DNA of 64,000 bases from Pseudomonadota bacterium. Lineage in GTDB: Bacteria; Pseudomonadota; Gammaproteobacteria; Burkholderiales; Burkholderiaceae_C. A program made the position numbers and the translations under genes. This document shows, piece by piece, positions 16,351-26,687 of this stretch; positions within the stretch are counted from its first letter, which is position 1; each line of letters opens with the position of its first letter. The stretch covers positions 1 through 64,000 of the forward strand of contig JAIUOW010000019.1 in assembly GCA_020161775.1 (NCBI GenBank), in the 5' to 3' direction. Below the pieces are notes generated by a model, which had not been told where the DNA came from, did not search any database, and saw nothing but the letters and a program-made list of their open reading frames with translations.

Positions 16351-18489
16351 ATGGGCGCGGCCGCAGGCTCCCCTCCACCACCGCCCACACCCGCGGCGGA
16401 CGCGGCATGCCTGCCCGGCGGGTACAAGCTGCTCGAATACCAGATCGAGCGGCCGCTGGGCGGCGGCGGCTTCGGCATCACGTACCTGGCGCGCGACGTC
16501 AACCTGAACCTTCCCGTTGCCATCAAGGAGTATTTCCCGGGCGACTCCGTCTCGCGCGTGGCCAACCACGGCGTTCAGGTGCGCGGGGGCTCGGACGAGG
16601 TTCGCAGCCAGTACCAGTGGGGACTGGAGCGCTTCCTGGACGAGGCCCGTGCACTGGCCACCTTCCGCCATCCCAACATCGTGCGGGTTCTGCGCTATTT
16701 CCGGGAAAACGGCACGGCCTACATCGTCATGGAATACGAATCCGGCGACCCGCTCAAGCGCTGGGTACCGCAGAACGCCCCATTGAGCCAGCGCGCGCTG
16801 CTGTCGGTCATTTACCCGCTGCTGGACGGGCTGGACGCCGTACACAAGACCGGTTTCCTGCATCGCGACATCAAACCGGACAACATCTACGTGCGCGCCG
16901 ACGGTACGCCGGTGCTGCTGGACTTTGGCGCTGCGCGGCGCGTCACGGCCAACCACGACATGACCAACATCGTGAGCCCGGGGTTCGCGCCGTTCGAGCA
17001 ATACCACTCGCAGGGCAACCAGGGACCGTGGACCGACATCTATTCGCTGGGCGCCGTGATGTACTGGATGACCACAGGCAAGAAGCCCGTGGAATCGGCC
17101 GCCCGGGTCAAAAGCGACACGCTGCTGCCAGCCGCCAGCGTGGCCGACGCAGCCGTGTTCGGCGAGCCGCTGCTGGCGGCCATTGACTGGGCCATGCAAC
17201 CCGATGAAGCGCGCCGGCCGCAGGCCGTGGCCGAGTTGCGCGCGGCCATCCAGGGCAGCGAGCACCCGGCCACGCGCACCATTGACCTGGATGTGAGCAC
17301 GCCCCGCGCCAGCCTGGGGGCATCGGGCTACGCGCAGGCGCCGGCGGCAGCCAGCATCAGCACCTCGACCGCGTCATCCGGCAGCCAGTCGGGCATGACC
17401 CGCAAGAACCTGCTGTGCACCATCATGTTCCTGGACCTGATCGGCTATTCGGTGCGCTCCGTGGACGACCAGGTGGCGCTGAAGAAGCTGTTCAACGAAT
17501 TGATCGGCAAGGCGCTCAAGGGCGTGGATGAAAGCAGCCGAATTGCCATCGACACGGGTGACGGCGCCGCGATCTGCTTCCTGGGCGACCCCGAGGAAGC
17601 ACTGCACAGCGCCATGCTGCTGCGCGACCTGCTGGGCCAGCGCTATGGCAACCACCTTTCCGTGCGCGTGGGCCTGCACATGGGGCCGGTGCGCGTCATC
17701 TCCGACATCAACGAACGCGTGAACGTGGTGGGTGACGGCATCAACGTCGCCCAGCGCATCATGGATTTTGCGCAGGCCAACCAGGTGCTGGTGTCCCGCG
17801 CCTATTACGACGTGATCTCGCGCATCACCGACGATACGGCCGACCTGTTCCAGTACCTGGGCCAGTTCGGCGACAAGCATTCGCGCCTGCATGAGGTGTA
17901 TTCGGTGGCGGCCGGCCCTCGCGGCACCACGCGTCGCGAGGGCCCTGCCACCGGGTACACGCAGACCCGCCCCGTCGCCTCCACGCAGGTGCTGGACCCG
18001 ACGCAGCTGGCCGAGGTCGAAGTCGAGCTGGCGCGCCATATCGGCCCCCTGGTCAAGGTGCTGGTGCGCAAGGCCGCGCCGCTGGCGCGCGGCATCATGG
18101 ACCTGCGCGAGTCACTGGCGCCATCCATCCAGGAGCCCAAGGCGCGCGAACTCTTCATCAGCGGCGCGCAAAGCCACAGTTACAGCGCCAGCCACCCGGG
18201 GCACAGCCAGCCGCTGAGCCAACCCCTGAGCCGGCCGGCCAGCCGTACGGAGCCGTCGATCCCACGGCACTCCACCCGCCAGGTGGACATTCCGCCCGAA
18301 GACATGGCGATCATCGAGCACACGCTCAGCAAGTTCATCGGCCCCATGGCCAAAATGCTGATCCGCCGCGAGGTCGCGCGCTGCGCCACGTTCAAGGAAT
18401 TCGTGCATGCGGTGGCGGGCAACATTGACCATCCGCAGCAGCGCGAGGTCTTCCTGCAGGCGCTCAAGCGCGTCCTGCCCCACCGCTGA
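16351..18489 (+). CDS. Ser/Thr protein kinase fused to class III adenylate/guanylate cyclase
   Basis: A 712-residue cytosolic protein. The kinase domain covers about 25-300: glycine loop 'LGGGGFG' (36-42), Lys59, catalytic 'HRDIKPDN' (171-178), 'DFGAAR' (191-196). A class III cyclase domain covers about 352-520: Asp362 in 'IMFLDLIGYS', Asp404 in 'DTGDGA', then 'GDGINVAQRI' with Asn465 and Arg469 in the positions of the transition-state residues. The metal-binding and transition-state positions look intact, so activity is plausible; ATP or GTP preference is not decided. The C terminus has two related modules (about 549-605 and 649-710), each with '.IGP..K.L.R'. No membrane segment. ATG at 16351 is preceded by an in-frame TTG. 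Confidence 0.9.
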   Translation: MGAAAGSPPPPPTPAADAACLPGGYKLLEYQIERPLGGGGFGITYLARDVNLNLPVAIKEYFPGDSVSRVANHGVQVRGGSDEVRSQYQWGLERFLDEARALATFRHPNIVRVLRYFRENGTAYIVMEYESGDPLKRWVPQNAPLSQRALLSVIYPLLDGLDAVHKTGFLHRDIKPDNIYVRADGTPVLLDFGAARRVTANHDMTNIVSPGFAPFEQYHSQGNQGPWTDIYSLGAVMYWMTTGKKPVESAARVKSDTLLPAASVADAAVFGEPLLAAIDWAMQPDEARRPQAVAELRAAIQGSEHPATRTIDLDVSTPRASLGASGYAQAPAAASISTSTASSGSQSGMTRKNLLCTIMFLDLIGYSVRSVDDQVALKKLFNELIGKALKGVDESSRIAIDTGDGAAICFLGDPEEALHSAMLLRDLLGQRYGNHLSVRVGLHMGPVRVISDINERVNVVGDGINVAQRIMDFAQANQVLVSRAYYDVISRITDDTADLFQYLGQFGDKHSRLHEVYSVAAGPRGTTRREGPATGYTQTRPVASTQVLDPTQLAEVEVELARHIGPLVKVLVRKAAPLARGIMDLRESLAPSIQEPKARELFISGAQSHSYSASHPGHSQPLSQPLSRPASRTEPSIPRHSTRQVDIPPEDMAIIEHTLSKFIGPMAKMLIRREVARCATFKEFVHAVAGNIDHPQQREVFLQALKRVLPHR

Positions 18490-18507
18490 CGCGCCTGCCG
18501 CCTGCCC

Positions 18508-19182
18508 TCAGGCCCGGCTGACCCGGCCCGCCTCGATGGTGATGCGTTGCTCGCAGCGCGCGGCAATGGACCTGTCATGGGTCACCAGCACCAGCGTTGT
18601 GCCCTGCTCGCGGTTCAGGTCAAACATCAGCTGCATCACGGTCTCGCCGGTTGCAAAATCCAGGCTGCCGGTGGGCTCGTCGGCCAGCAGCACGGCAGGC
18701 TGCACCACGAAAGCCCGCGCCAGGGCCACGCGCTGCTGTTCACCGCCGGACAGCACCTTGGGATAGTGGCCCAGCCGAGCGCCCAGGCCTACGCGATCCA
18801 GCATCTCGGCGGCGGCCTTGCGCGAGTCCCGCCGGCCCGCCAGCTCCAGCGGCAGCATGACGTTCTCCAGCGCGCTCAGGTTGCCCATGAGCTGGAAGCT
18901 CTGGAACACAAACCCCACCTTCTGCGCCCGCAACGCGGCCCGCGAATCCTCGTCCATGGCAAAGATGTCCTGGCCGGCCAGCCGCACGGTACCGCTGGTG
19001 GGCGTATCCAGCCCGGCAATGATGGACAGCAGCGTGCTTTTGCCCGAGCCCGATGCGCCCACGATGGCCACGGTCTCTCGTGGCGCCAGCGCAAAGTGAA
19101 TATCGCGCAAAATGTCCAGGGTGCCGGTGGAATCCGTCACTGACTTGCAGACGTGTTCAACGGAAATGATGGGTTCAGACAT
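18508..19182 (-). CDS. ABC transporter ATP-binding protein (LolD/YbbA/MacB-like)
   Basis: A 224-residue ATPase of the type that pairs with FtsX-like permeases: Walker A 'GASGSGKST', Q-loop 'FVFQSFQL', signature 'LSGGEQQRVALARA', Walker B 'VLLADEPTGSLD' and H-loop 'LVTHD'. In Escherichia coli the homologue ybbA lies divergent from tesA and is followed by the large permease gene ybbP; here tesA is divergent as expected, but no permease follows, since the next gene downstream is the convergent kinase-cyclase. The partner must therefore be elsewhere or absent. Its ATG overlaps the start region of tesA on the other strand. Confidence 0.9.
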   Translation of the reverse strand: MSEPIISVEHVCKSVTDSTGTLDILRDIHFALAPRETVAIVGASGSGKSTLLSIIAGLDTPTSGTVRLAGQDIFAMDEDSRAALRAQKVGFVFQSFQLMGNLSALENVMLPLELAGRRDSRKAAAEMLDRVGLGARLGHYPKVLSGGEQQRVALARAFVVQPAVLLADEPTGSLDFATGETVMQLMFDLNREQGTTLVLVTHDRSIAARCEQRITIEAGRVSRA

Positions 19183-19186
19183 GGTG

Positions 19187-19831
19187 ATGGCGTGGTGGCG
19201 ACGGCGTGACTTTATCGCGGCGGCATTAGCTGGCTGTTATGGCGCCGGCCTGTCAGCCCAGACACCGGCTGCGGCCCGGACGATCCTGATCCTCGGCGAC
19301 TCGCTCAGCGCCGAGTATGGACTGAAACGCGGCACCGGCTGGGTGGCATTGCTGGAGCAGCGCCTGGCGCGTGAAAAAATCGCGGCGCGGGTCGTGAACG
19401 CCAGCATCAGCGGCGACACCACCTCGGGCGGGCGCTCCCGCCTGCCCGCGCTGCTGGCCCGCGAAAAGCCCACGCACGTGGTGATCGAGCTGGGGGGCAA
19501 TGATGCGCTGCGTGGCCTGCCGCTGGCGATGACCGAGGACAACCTGACGGCCATGACCCGTGCGGCCCAGGCCGCCGGCGCCCGTGTGCTGCTGGTGGGC
19601 ATGCAGGTGCCCCCCAACTACGGCACCGACTATGCGCGTCAGTTTGCCGGCGTGTTTGGCAAAGTCGCCACGGCCACCCGCGCTGCCGTGGTGCCCTTTT
19701 TCCTCAAGGGCGTCGCCGACGGCAAGGACCCTGTGCGCCTGTTCCAGCCCGACCGCATCCACCCCCGGGAAGAGGCCCATCCCATCATGCTGGACAACGT
19801 CTGGCCCGAGTTGCGAAAGCTGTTGCGGTGA
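19187..19831 (+). CDS. tesA: Arylesterase / lysophospholipase (TesA, SGNH hydrolase)
   Basis: A 214-residue SGNH hydrolase (thioesterase I, protease I, lysophospholipase L1 family). Block I 'ILGDSLSAEYGL' holds the nucleophilic Ser, then 'GDTTSGG', 'ELGGNDALRG' and the closing 'DRIHPREEAHPIM' with catalytic Asp and His. The N terminus 'RRRDFIAAALAG' followed by a hydrophobic stretch looks like a Tat-type signal, so the enzyme should be periplasmic. The start could be 19181 or 19187. Divergent from the ABC ATPase and overlapping mnmH by four bases (GTGA). The cluster tesA/ybbA/mnmH parallels the E. coli ybb region. Confidence 0.9.
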   Translation: MAWWRRRDFIAAALAGCYGAGLSAQTPAAARTILILGDSLSAEYGLKRGTGWVALLEQRLAREKIAARVVNASISGDTTSGGRSRLPALLAREKPTHVVIELGGNDALRGLPLAMTEDNLTAMTRAAQAAGARVLLVGMQVPPNYGTDYARQFAGVFGKVATATRAAVVPFFLKGVADGKDPVRLFQPDRIHPREEAHPIMLDNVWPELRKLLR

Positions 19832-20892
19832 GCGTGCATGTCATTCCCGCGGCCGACGCCATGGCCCGGCTGGACAGCTTCAGCGCCGTCATCGACGCGC
19901 GCAGCGAGGACGAGTTTGCGCTGGACCACCTGCCGGGCGCCGTCAACTGGCCGTCGCTGAACAACGAGGAGCGCAAGCGGGTGGGCACCATGTATGTGCA
20001 GGTCAGCCCGTTCGAGGCGCAAAAACATGGCGCTGCCCTGGTGGCGGCCAACATCGCGCGCCATATCGAGCGCCACGTCCTGGACAAGCCCAAGAACTGG
20101 CAGCCGCTGGTGTACTGCTGGCGGGGTGGCAAGCGCAGTGGCTCGCTGGCGCTGGTGTTGGGCCAAATCGGCTTCAAGGTAACGCTGGTGGAAGGTGGGT
20201 ACAAGGCCTTTCGCGGCGCGGTGCTGGCAGACATGCCGCGGCTGGCGCAGCAGTTCAGCTTCCGCGTGGTCTGCGGGCTGACGGGCTCGGGCAAGACACG
20301 GCTGTTGCAGGCACTGGAGGCGGCGGGTGGCCAGGTGCTGGACCTGGAGGCGCTGGCCAGCCACCGCAGCTCGGTGCTCGGCCTGCTTCCGGGGCAGCCG
20401 CAGCCTTCGCAAAAGCGGTTTGACACGCTGGTATGGCAACGCCTGCGCAGCTTCGACCCGGCGCGCCCGGTGTTCGTGGAAAGTGAAAGCCGCAAGGTCG
20501 GCAATGTTGCCGTGCCCGATGCGCTGATCGCCGCCATGCGTGCCAGCCCCTGCGTGCGGCTGGATTTACCTGACAGCGAACGCGTCGCCTTGCTGCTGGA
20601 GGATTACGATTTCTTTGTACGCGACCGGGCATTTTTTTGCCAGCGGCTGGATGCCTTGGTCGAACTGCGGGGCAAGGCGACCGTGCAGGCCTGGAAAGAC
20701 AAGGTCCTGGCCGGAGACTTCAACACCGTGGTGCGTGATTTGCTGTCAATCCACTATGACCCCGGCTATGAACGGTCCATGCGTAACAATTTTGTGCGCT
20801 ATGCCGATGCCGTGACCGTGGCGGCACGCAGCAGGTCGATGGAGGAAATGGAGCGCCTGGCCCGCGACCTGTTGCAGGCCCAGGGCGCCTGA
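19828..20892 (+). CDS. mnmH: tRNA 2-selenouridine(34) synthase MnmH (SelU/YbbB)
   Basis: A 354-residue two-domain enzyme that replaces sulfur with selenium (via a geranylated intermediate) at wobble 2-thiouridine of tRNAs for Lys, Glu and Gln. The N-terminal rhodanese domain contains Cys97 in 'VYCWRGGKRSGS'. The C-terminal P-loop domain has 'GLTGSGKT' (150-157). The 'LEALASHRSSVLG' segment is also typical. The GTG start overlaps the tesA stop codon. It implies use of selenophosphate, but no selD is in the window. Length is normal. Confidence 0.92.
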   Translation: MSVHVIPAADAMARLDSFSAVIDARSEDEFALDHLPGAVNWPSLNNEERKRVGTMYVQVSPFEAQKHGAALVAANIARHIERHVLDKPKNWQPLVYCWRGGKRSGSLALVLGQIGFKVTLVEGGYKAFRGAVLADMPRLAQQFSFRVVCGLTGSGKTRLLQALEAAGGQVLDLEALASHRSSVLGLLPGQPQPSQKRFDTLVWQRLRSFDPARPVFVESESRKVGNVAVPDALIAAMRASPCVRLDLPDSERVALLLEDYDFFVRDRAFFCQRLDALVELRGKATVQAWKDKVLAGDFNTVVRDLLSIHYDPGYERSMRNNFVRYADAVTVAARSRSMEEMERLARDLLQAQGA

Positions 20893-20918
20893 ACAGAGGC
20901 GGCCTCGCCGGCGCTCCC

Positions 20919-21107
20919 TCAGCCGGCCGCAGGCGGCGATGCAGGCGTTTGCGGCGAATCGCCAACGTCGCCATCCGGTGCATCGGCCGCGTCGTCGTGC
21001 GCACCACCGCTTTTGCGCTCCGCCTTGGCCTTGAGCTTGTCTTCCTTCTTGCGCTTCTTGGCCAGCTCTTTCTGGCGCTTCTCGTATCCGTAATTGGGTG
21101 TGGCCAC
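20919..21107 (-). CDS. Small Lys-rich protein, hypothetical
   Basis: A 62-residue protein beginning (GTG) ATPNYGYEKRQKELAKKRKK, then a strongly basic helix and an acidic/proline-rich tail. I recall short proteins with the same 'PNYGYEKRQ.ELAKK.KKE' opening in related Burkholderiales, which is why this start is chosen over the longer open frame. It is probably cytoplasmic and may bind nucleic acid, but this is inferred only from charge. It lies 67 bases downstream of the metC-like gene on the same strand. No strong ribosome binding site. Confidence 0.55.
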   Translation of the reverse strand: MATPNYGYEKRQKELAKKRKKEDKLKAKAERKSGGAHDDAADAPDGDVGDSPQTPASPPAAG

Positions 21108-21174
21108 AGGCGATCCGTTTCTTGGGTTGATTGACACCCACTGTACGCCATAAACAGGCCTCCGCCAAAGGTAC

Positions 21175-22404
21175 TCAGGCCTGGGTCTGCGCCAGCACGG
21201 CCAGCGCGCCGGCCAGGTCGGCCTGCAGGTCCTGCACCGCCTCCAGCCCCAACGAAAACCGCACCAGAACGCCCTTGTGGGGCCAGGCCCGGCGCATGGA
21301 CGCAACGTCATACGGCACCACCAGGCTGACCGGTCCGCCCCAGGAATAGCCCAGCTTGAACAGTTTCAGCGCGTCGCAAAAGGCATCGACCTGGCCGCTT
21401 GTGTACCGCGCGTCAAACACCACTGAAAACAGCCCTGCAGCCAGGCTGGCGCCGCCGCCCTGCCCGTCCTGCGTGCACAGGGCCCGCCAGTGTTCGTGGC
21501 CGGGCGAGCCCGCGAGTGCGGGGTGCAGCACCTGCGCCACCTGCGGCTGCTGCCCCAGCCAGGCCGCCAGCGTGCGCGCTGCCTGGTCCTGCGCCTGGTA
21601 GCGCAGCGCGATGCTGGGCAATGCGCGCAGCACCGCCTCCGCGTCGTTGGCGCCCACGCCCCAGCCCAGCCGCATGTGGGTGAGCTTGATCTGCAGGTGC
21701 AGGGCTTCGTCTCGCGTGACGATGCTGCCCATCAGGACGTCGCCGCCACCGCTGGGGTATTTGGTCAGGGCCTGCACCACGATGTCGGCGCCGCTTCCCG
21801 GCTGAAAGCGCGCGCCACGGCCCAGGTCGAAGCCGTTGAAGGCCAGGCCTGCACCCCAGGTGTTGTCCAGCGCGGTGGTGACGCCCTTTTGGCGGCACAC
21901 ATGGGCATGGTGGGCCAGCGGCGGGAATTCCATGGTCACCGAGCCAGGCGCTTCCAGCCAGACCAGCTTGGTGCGCGGGGTGATGCGCGCTTGCAGGTCA
22001 GCCGGATCCATGGCGTCATAAAGCTGGTGCGTGATGCCCCATGCGGCCAGTTCGCCCTCGGCCAGCGCCTTGTTGGGGCCGTAGGCGTTGTCGGGGATCA
22101 GAACCTCGTCGCCGGTTTTCAGCAACGCCAGGTTGGCGTTGGCAATCGCCGCCAGCCCGCTGGGCACCAGGACGCACTGCTTGCCGCCTTCAAGCGCAGC
22201 GATGCGCTCTTCCAGCAAGAAGGTGGTGGGCGTGCCGTGCAGGCCGTAGGTGTAGCCGTTCTTTTGCCTCCAGTCGCGCGAACGCATCGCGGCGACATTG
22301 GGAAAGATGACCGTGGAGGCCTTGAAGACACCCGGCTGCGGCGCGGAAAAGCCCTCGGGCGGTGTGTAGGGGTGGTGGATCAGGTCAGTGGGCGTCTGGC
22401 TCAT
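21175..22404 (-). CDS. metC: Cystathionine beta-lyase (Cys/Met metabolism PLP enzyme)
   Basis: A 409-residue PLP-dependent enzyme of the cystathionine family. 'YTYGLHGTPTTFLLEERIAALEG' region, 'GLAAIANANLAL', 'WLEAPGSVTMEF' and the PLP-lysine segment 'QALTKYPSGGGDVLMGS' are visible. The 'W.EAPGS.T.E' motif and the segment 'SWGGPVSLV' favour beta-lyase, which converts cystathionine to homocysteine, pyruvate and ammonia, over gamma-synthases. Substrate within the family remains an inference. It lies in front of the small basic protein and behind the phosphoribosyltransferase on the same strand. Confidence 0.85.
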   Translation of the reverse strand: MSQTPTDLIHHPYTPPEGFSAPQPGVFKASTVIFPNVAAMRSRDWRQKNGYTYGLHGTPTTFLLEERIAALEGGKQCVLVPSGLAAIANANLALLKTGDEVLIPDNAYGPNKALAEGELAAWGITHQLYDAMDPADLQARITPRTKLVWLEAPGSVTMEFPPLAHHAHVCRQKGVTTALDNTWGAGLAFNGFDLGRGARFQPGSGADIVVQALTKYPSGGGDVLMGSIVTRDEALHLQIKLTHMRLGWGVGANDAEAVLRALPSIALRYQAQDQAARTLAAWLGQQPQVAQVLHPALAGSPGHEHWRALCTQDGQGGGASLAAGLFSVVFDARYTSGQVDAFCDALKLFKLGYSWGGPVSLVVPYDVASMRRAWPHKGVLVRFSLGLEAVQDLQADLAGALAVLAQTQA

Positions 22405-22437
22405 GACGCCGATGTTAGCCCGGTCGCCCCGCCAGTG

Positions 22438-22962
22438 TCAGACCTTCCACTTCTCCAGCAGCTTGTCGGGCGACAGGTTGTCATAGCCCTCGAAGGGCTG
22501 GTGGATCCAGGGGTTTGTGGGCAGGAACTCCACCGAGTAATCGGGCGTGAACGCCGACAGGCCCTTGGTCCAGATCACGGCGCTGCGCAGCTCGGTGATC
22601 GGCGAATAGTTGTTTTTCAGCAGGTGGATCACCGCCTTGAGCGTGTGGCCGGAATCGGCCAGGTCGTCCACCAGCAACACCTTGCCGGCGATCTCGCCCT
22701 GCGGCGTGGTGATGTAGCGCGCGATGTCCAGGTGACCCTGCACCGTGCCGGCGTCGGCGCGGTAGGAACTGGTGGACATGATGGCCAGCGGCTTGTCAAA
22801 AATGCGGCTCAGGATGTCGCCAGGACGCATGCCGCCACGGGCCAGGCACAGGATGGTGTCGAACTGCCAGCCCGACTGGTGCACCCTGATGGCCAGCTTT
22901 TCAATCAGGTTGTGGTATTCGTCATAACTGACGTAAAGGTGTTTTCCGTCTTCGGTCAGCAT
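22438..22962 (-). CDS. Purine phosphoribosyltransferase (type I PRTase)
   Basis: A 174-residue PRTase with the PRPP-binding motif 'VLLVDDLADSGHTL' and N-terminal 'VSYDEYHNLIEKLA'. The family includes xanthine/hypoxanthine-guanine PRTases (COG2236), which salvage bases with PRPP. The start MLTEDGKHLYVSYDEYH is chosen because the preceding frame is unrelated. It lies 28 bases after purA in the same direction, and the purA-PRTase order is common in Burkholderiales, which supports a purine role. Confidence 0.85.
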   Translation of the reverse strand: MLTEDGKHLYVSYDEYHNLIEKLAIRVHQSGWQFDTILCLARGGMRPGDILSRIFDKPLAIMSTSSYRADAGTVQGHLDIARYITTPQGEIAGKVLLVDDLADSGHTLKAVIHLLKNNYSPITELRSAVIWTKGLSAFTPDYSVEFLPTNPWIHQPFEGYDNLSPDKLLEKWKV

Positions 22963-22990
22963 CGTGGTCGTCCGTTTCAGTTGCCGGGTA

Positions 22991-25488
<2,498 letters not shown>

Positions 25489-25560
25489 GGGATTTTGGGG
25501 GGCTGTTAAAAACGGTATTTTACCGGTCTCGCCGGACCGGTCCGCCGCATGGCGCGGCCG

Positions 25561-25749
25561 TCAGCCCACGAGCCACAGCAAAACCAGGCCGCCGAGCACG
25601 CTCAGCAGCCCGAAAAAGCGCAGCTGGCCGTCGGCGAGGGCCAGCAATTTGTGGAACATGGCGCGCCAGCCCGCCGGCGACAGGAGCGGGAACAACCCCT
25701 CCAGCACCAGCACCAGGGCAAGCGCAGCCCAGAAGGTGTTGCCGTCCAA
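25561..25749 (-). CDS. DUF2065 family small membrane protein
   Basis: A 62-residue protein with two hydrophobic helices ('FWAALALVLVLEGLFPLL' and 'FFGLLSVLGGLVLLWLVG'). Small proteins of this family are typically encoded directly after hflC, as here (18 bases). The function is unknown; co-occurrence suggests a link with the HflKC membrane complex, but that is inference. Confidence 0.85.
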   Translation of the reverse strand: MDGNTFWAALALVLVLEGLFPLLSPAGWRAMFHKLLALADGQLRFFGLLSVLGGLVLLWLVG

Positions 25750-25767
25750 GGTAATTTCTTGGCCGAT

Positions 25768-26673
25768 TTACTTCTTGGCCGGTGCCGCTGCGCTACCGCC
25801 GCCGTTGCGGAAGGCCTTGAAGAACTCGGACGACGACGGGTCCACCACCATCACGTCGCTCTTCTTGTTGAAGCTGGCCTTGTACGCGTCCAGGCTGCGG
25901 TAGAACTGCGCGAACTGCGGGTCACGCCCAAAGGCGTCAGCGTAGATGCGCGCGGCCTCGGCATCGCCTTCGCCCTTGATCTTCTGCGCGTCGCGGTAGG
26001 CATTGGCCACGGCCACCTCCCGCTGGCGATCTGCGTCAGCGCGAATCTTCTCGCCTTCGGCGCCGCCGGTGGAACGCAGCTCGTTGGCCACGCGCTTGCG
26101 CTCGGCTTCCATGCGGCGATAGACCGATTCGGTGATCGCATCCACGTAATCGGCGCGCGTGATGCGCACGTCCACGACGTCCACGCCCCAGGGCTTGGCA
26201 CCCTTGACCTGTTCCAGCACCTCGCGCTTGACGTCATTCATGATCTGCTCGCGCTTGAGCGACAGCAGGTCCTTGACTGTGCGCTTGTTGATTTCTTCCT
26301 GGAACGCGTTGCGGACCACGCGGTTGAGCTGGTTGGCGCCAGCACTTTCATCCAGGCCGACGTTGCGGATGTATTCCTGCGGATCCGTGATGCGCCAGCG
26401 CACGTACCAGTCGATCACCACGCGCTGCTTTTCGGCGGTCAGCATGGGCTCGGTGTCCACGCTGTCCAGCGTGAGCAGGCGCTTGTCGATATACGACACG
26501 TTCTGGAATGGCGGGGGCAGCTTGAAGTTCAGCCCCGGCTCGGTGATGACTTCCTTGATCTGGCCGAGCGCATAGACAACGCCAAACTGGCGCTGGTCCA
26601 CGACAAAAAGCATGGAGCTGAGCAGCGCCAGGGCCACCAGCAGCGAAGAAGCGATAAAACCAATTCTGTTCAT
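25768..26673 (-). CDS. hflC: Protease modulator HflC
   Basis: A 301-residue SPFH (band 7) protein anchored by an N-terminal helix (residues 4-22). With HflK it forms a large cage around the FtsH protease at the inner membrane. 'FVVDQRQFGVVYALGQI', 'YVRWRITDPQEYIRNV' and the charged coiled-coil 'RMEAERKRVANELRSTGGAEG' region are characteristic. The ATG at 26673 begins MNRIGFIASS; an upstream in-frame TTG would add six residues overlapping hflK. It lies 14 bases after the hflK stop. Confidence 0.94.
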   Translation of the reverse strand: MNRIGFIASSLLVALALLSSMLFVVDQRQFGVVYALGQIKEVITEPGLNFKLPPPFQNVSYIDKRLLTLDSVDTEPMLTAEKQRVVIDWYVRWRITDPQEYIRNVGLDESAGANQLNRVVRNAFQEEINKRTVKDLLSLKREQIMNDVKREVLEQVKGAKPWGVDVVDVRITRADYVDAITESVYRRMEAERKRVANELRSTGGAEGEKIRADADRQREVAVANAYRDAQKIKGEGDAEAARIYADAFGRDPQFAQFYRSLDAYKASFNKKSDVMVVDPSSSEFFKAFRNGGGSAAAPAKK

Positions 26674-26687
26674 GGTGCTGTTCTCGT

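Noticed and set aside
25500..25560. Hairpin ACCGGTC-cggcga-GACCGGT between the DUF2065 gene and hisZ as a terminator
   Set aside because: On the minus strand the stem is followed by AAAATACCG rather than a T run, and a competing fold exists. The genes around it are normally co-transcribed.
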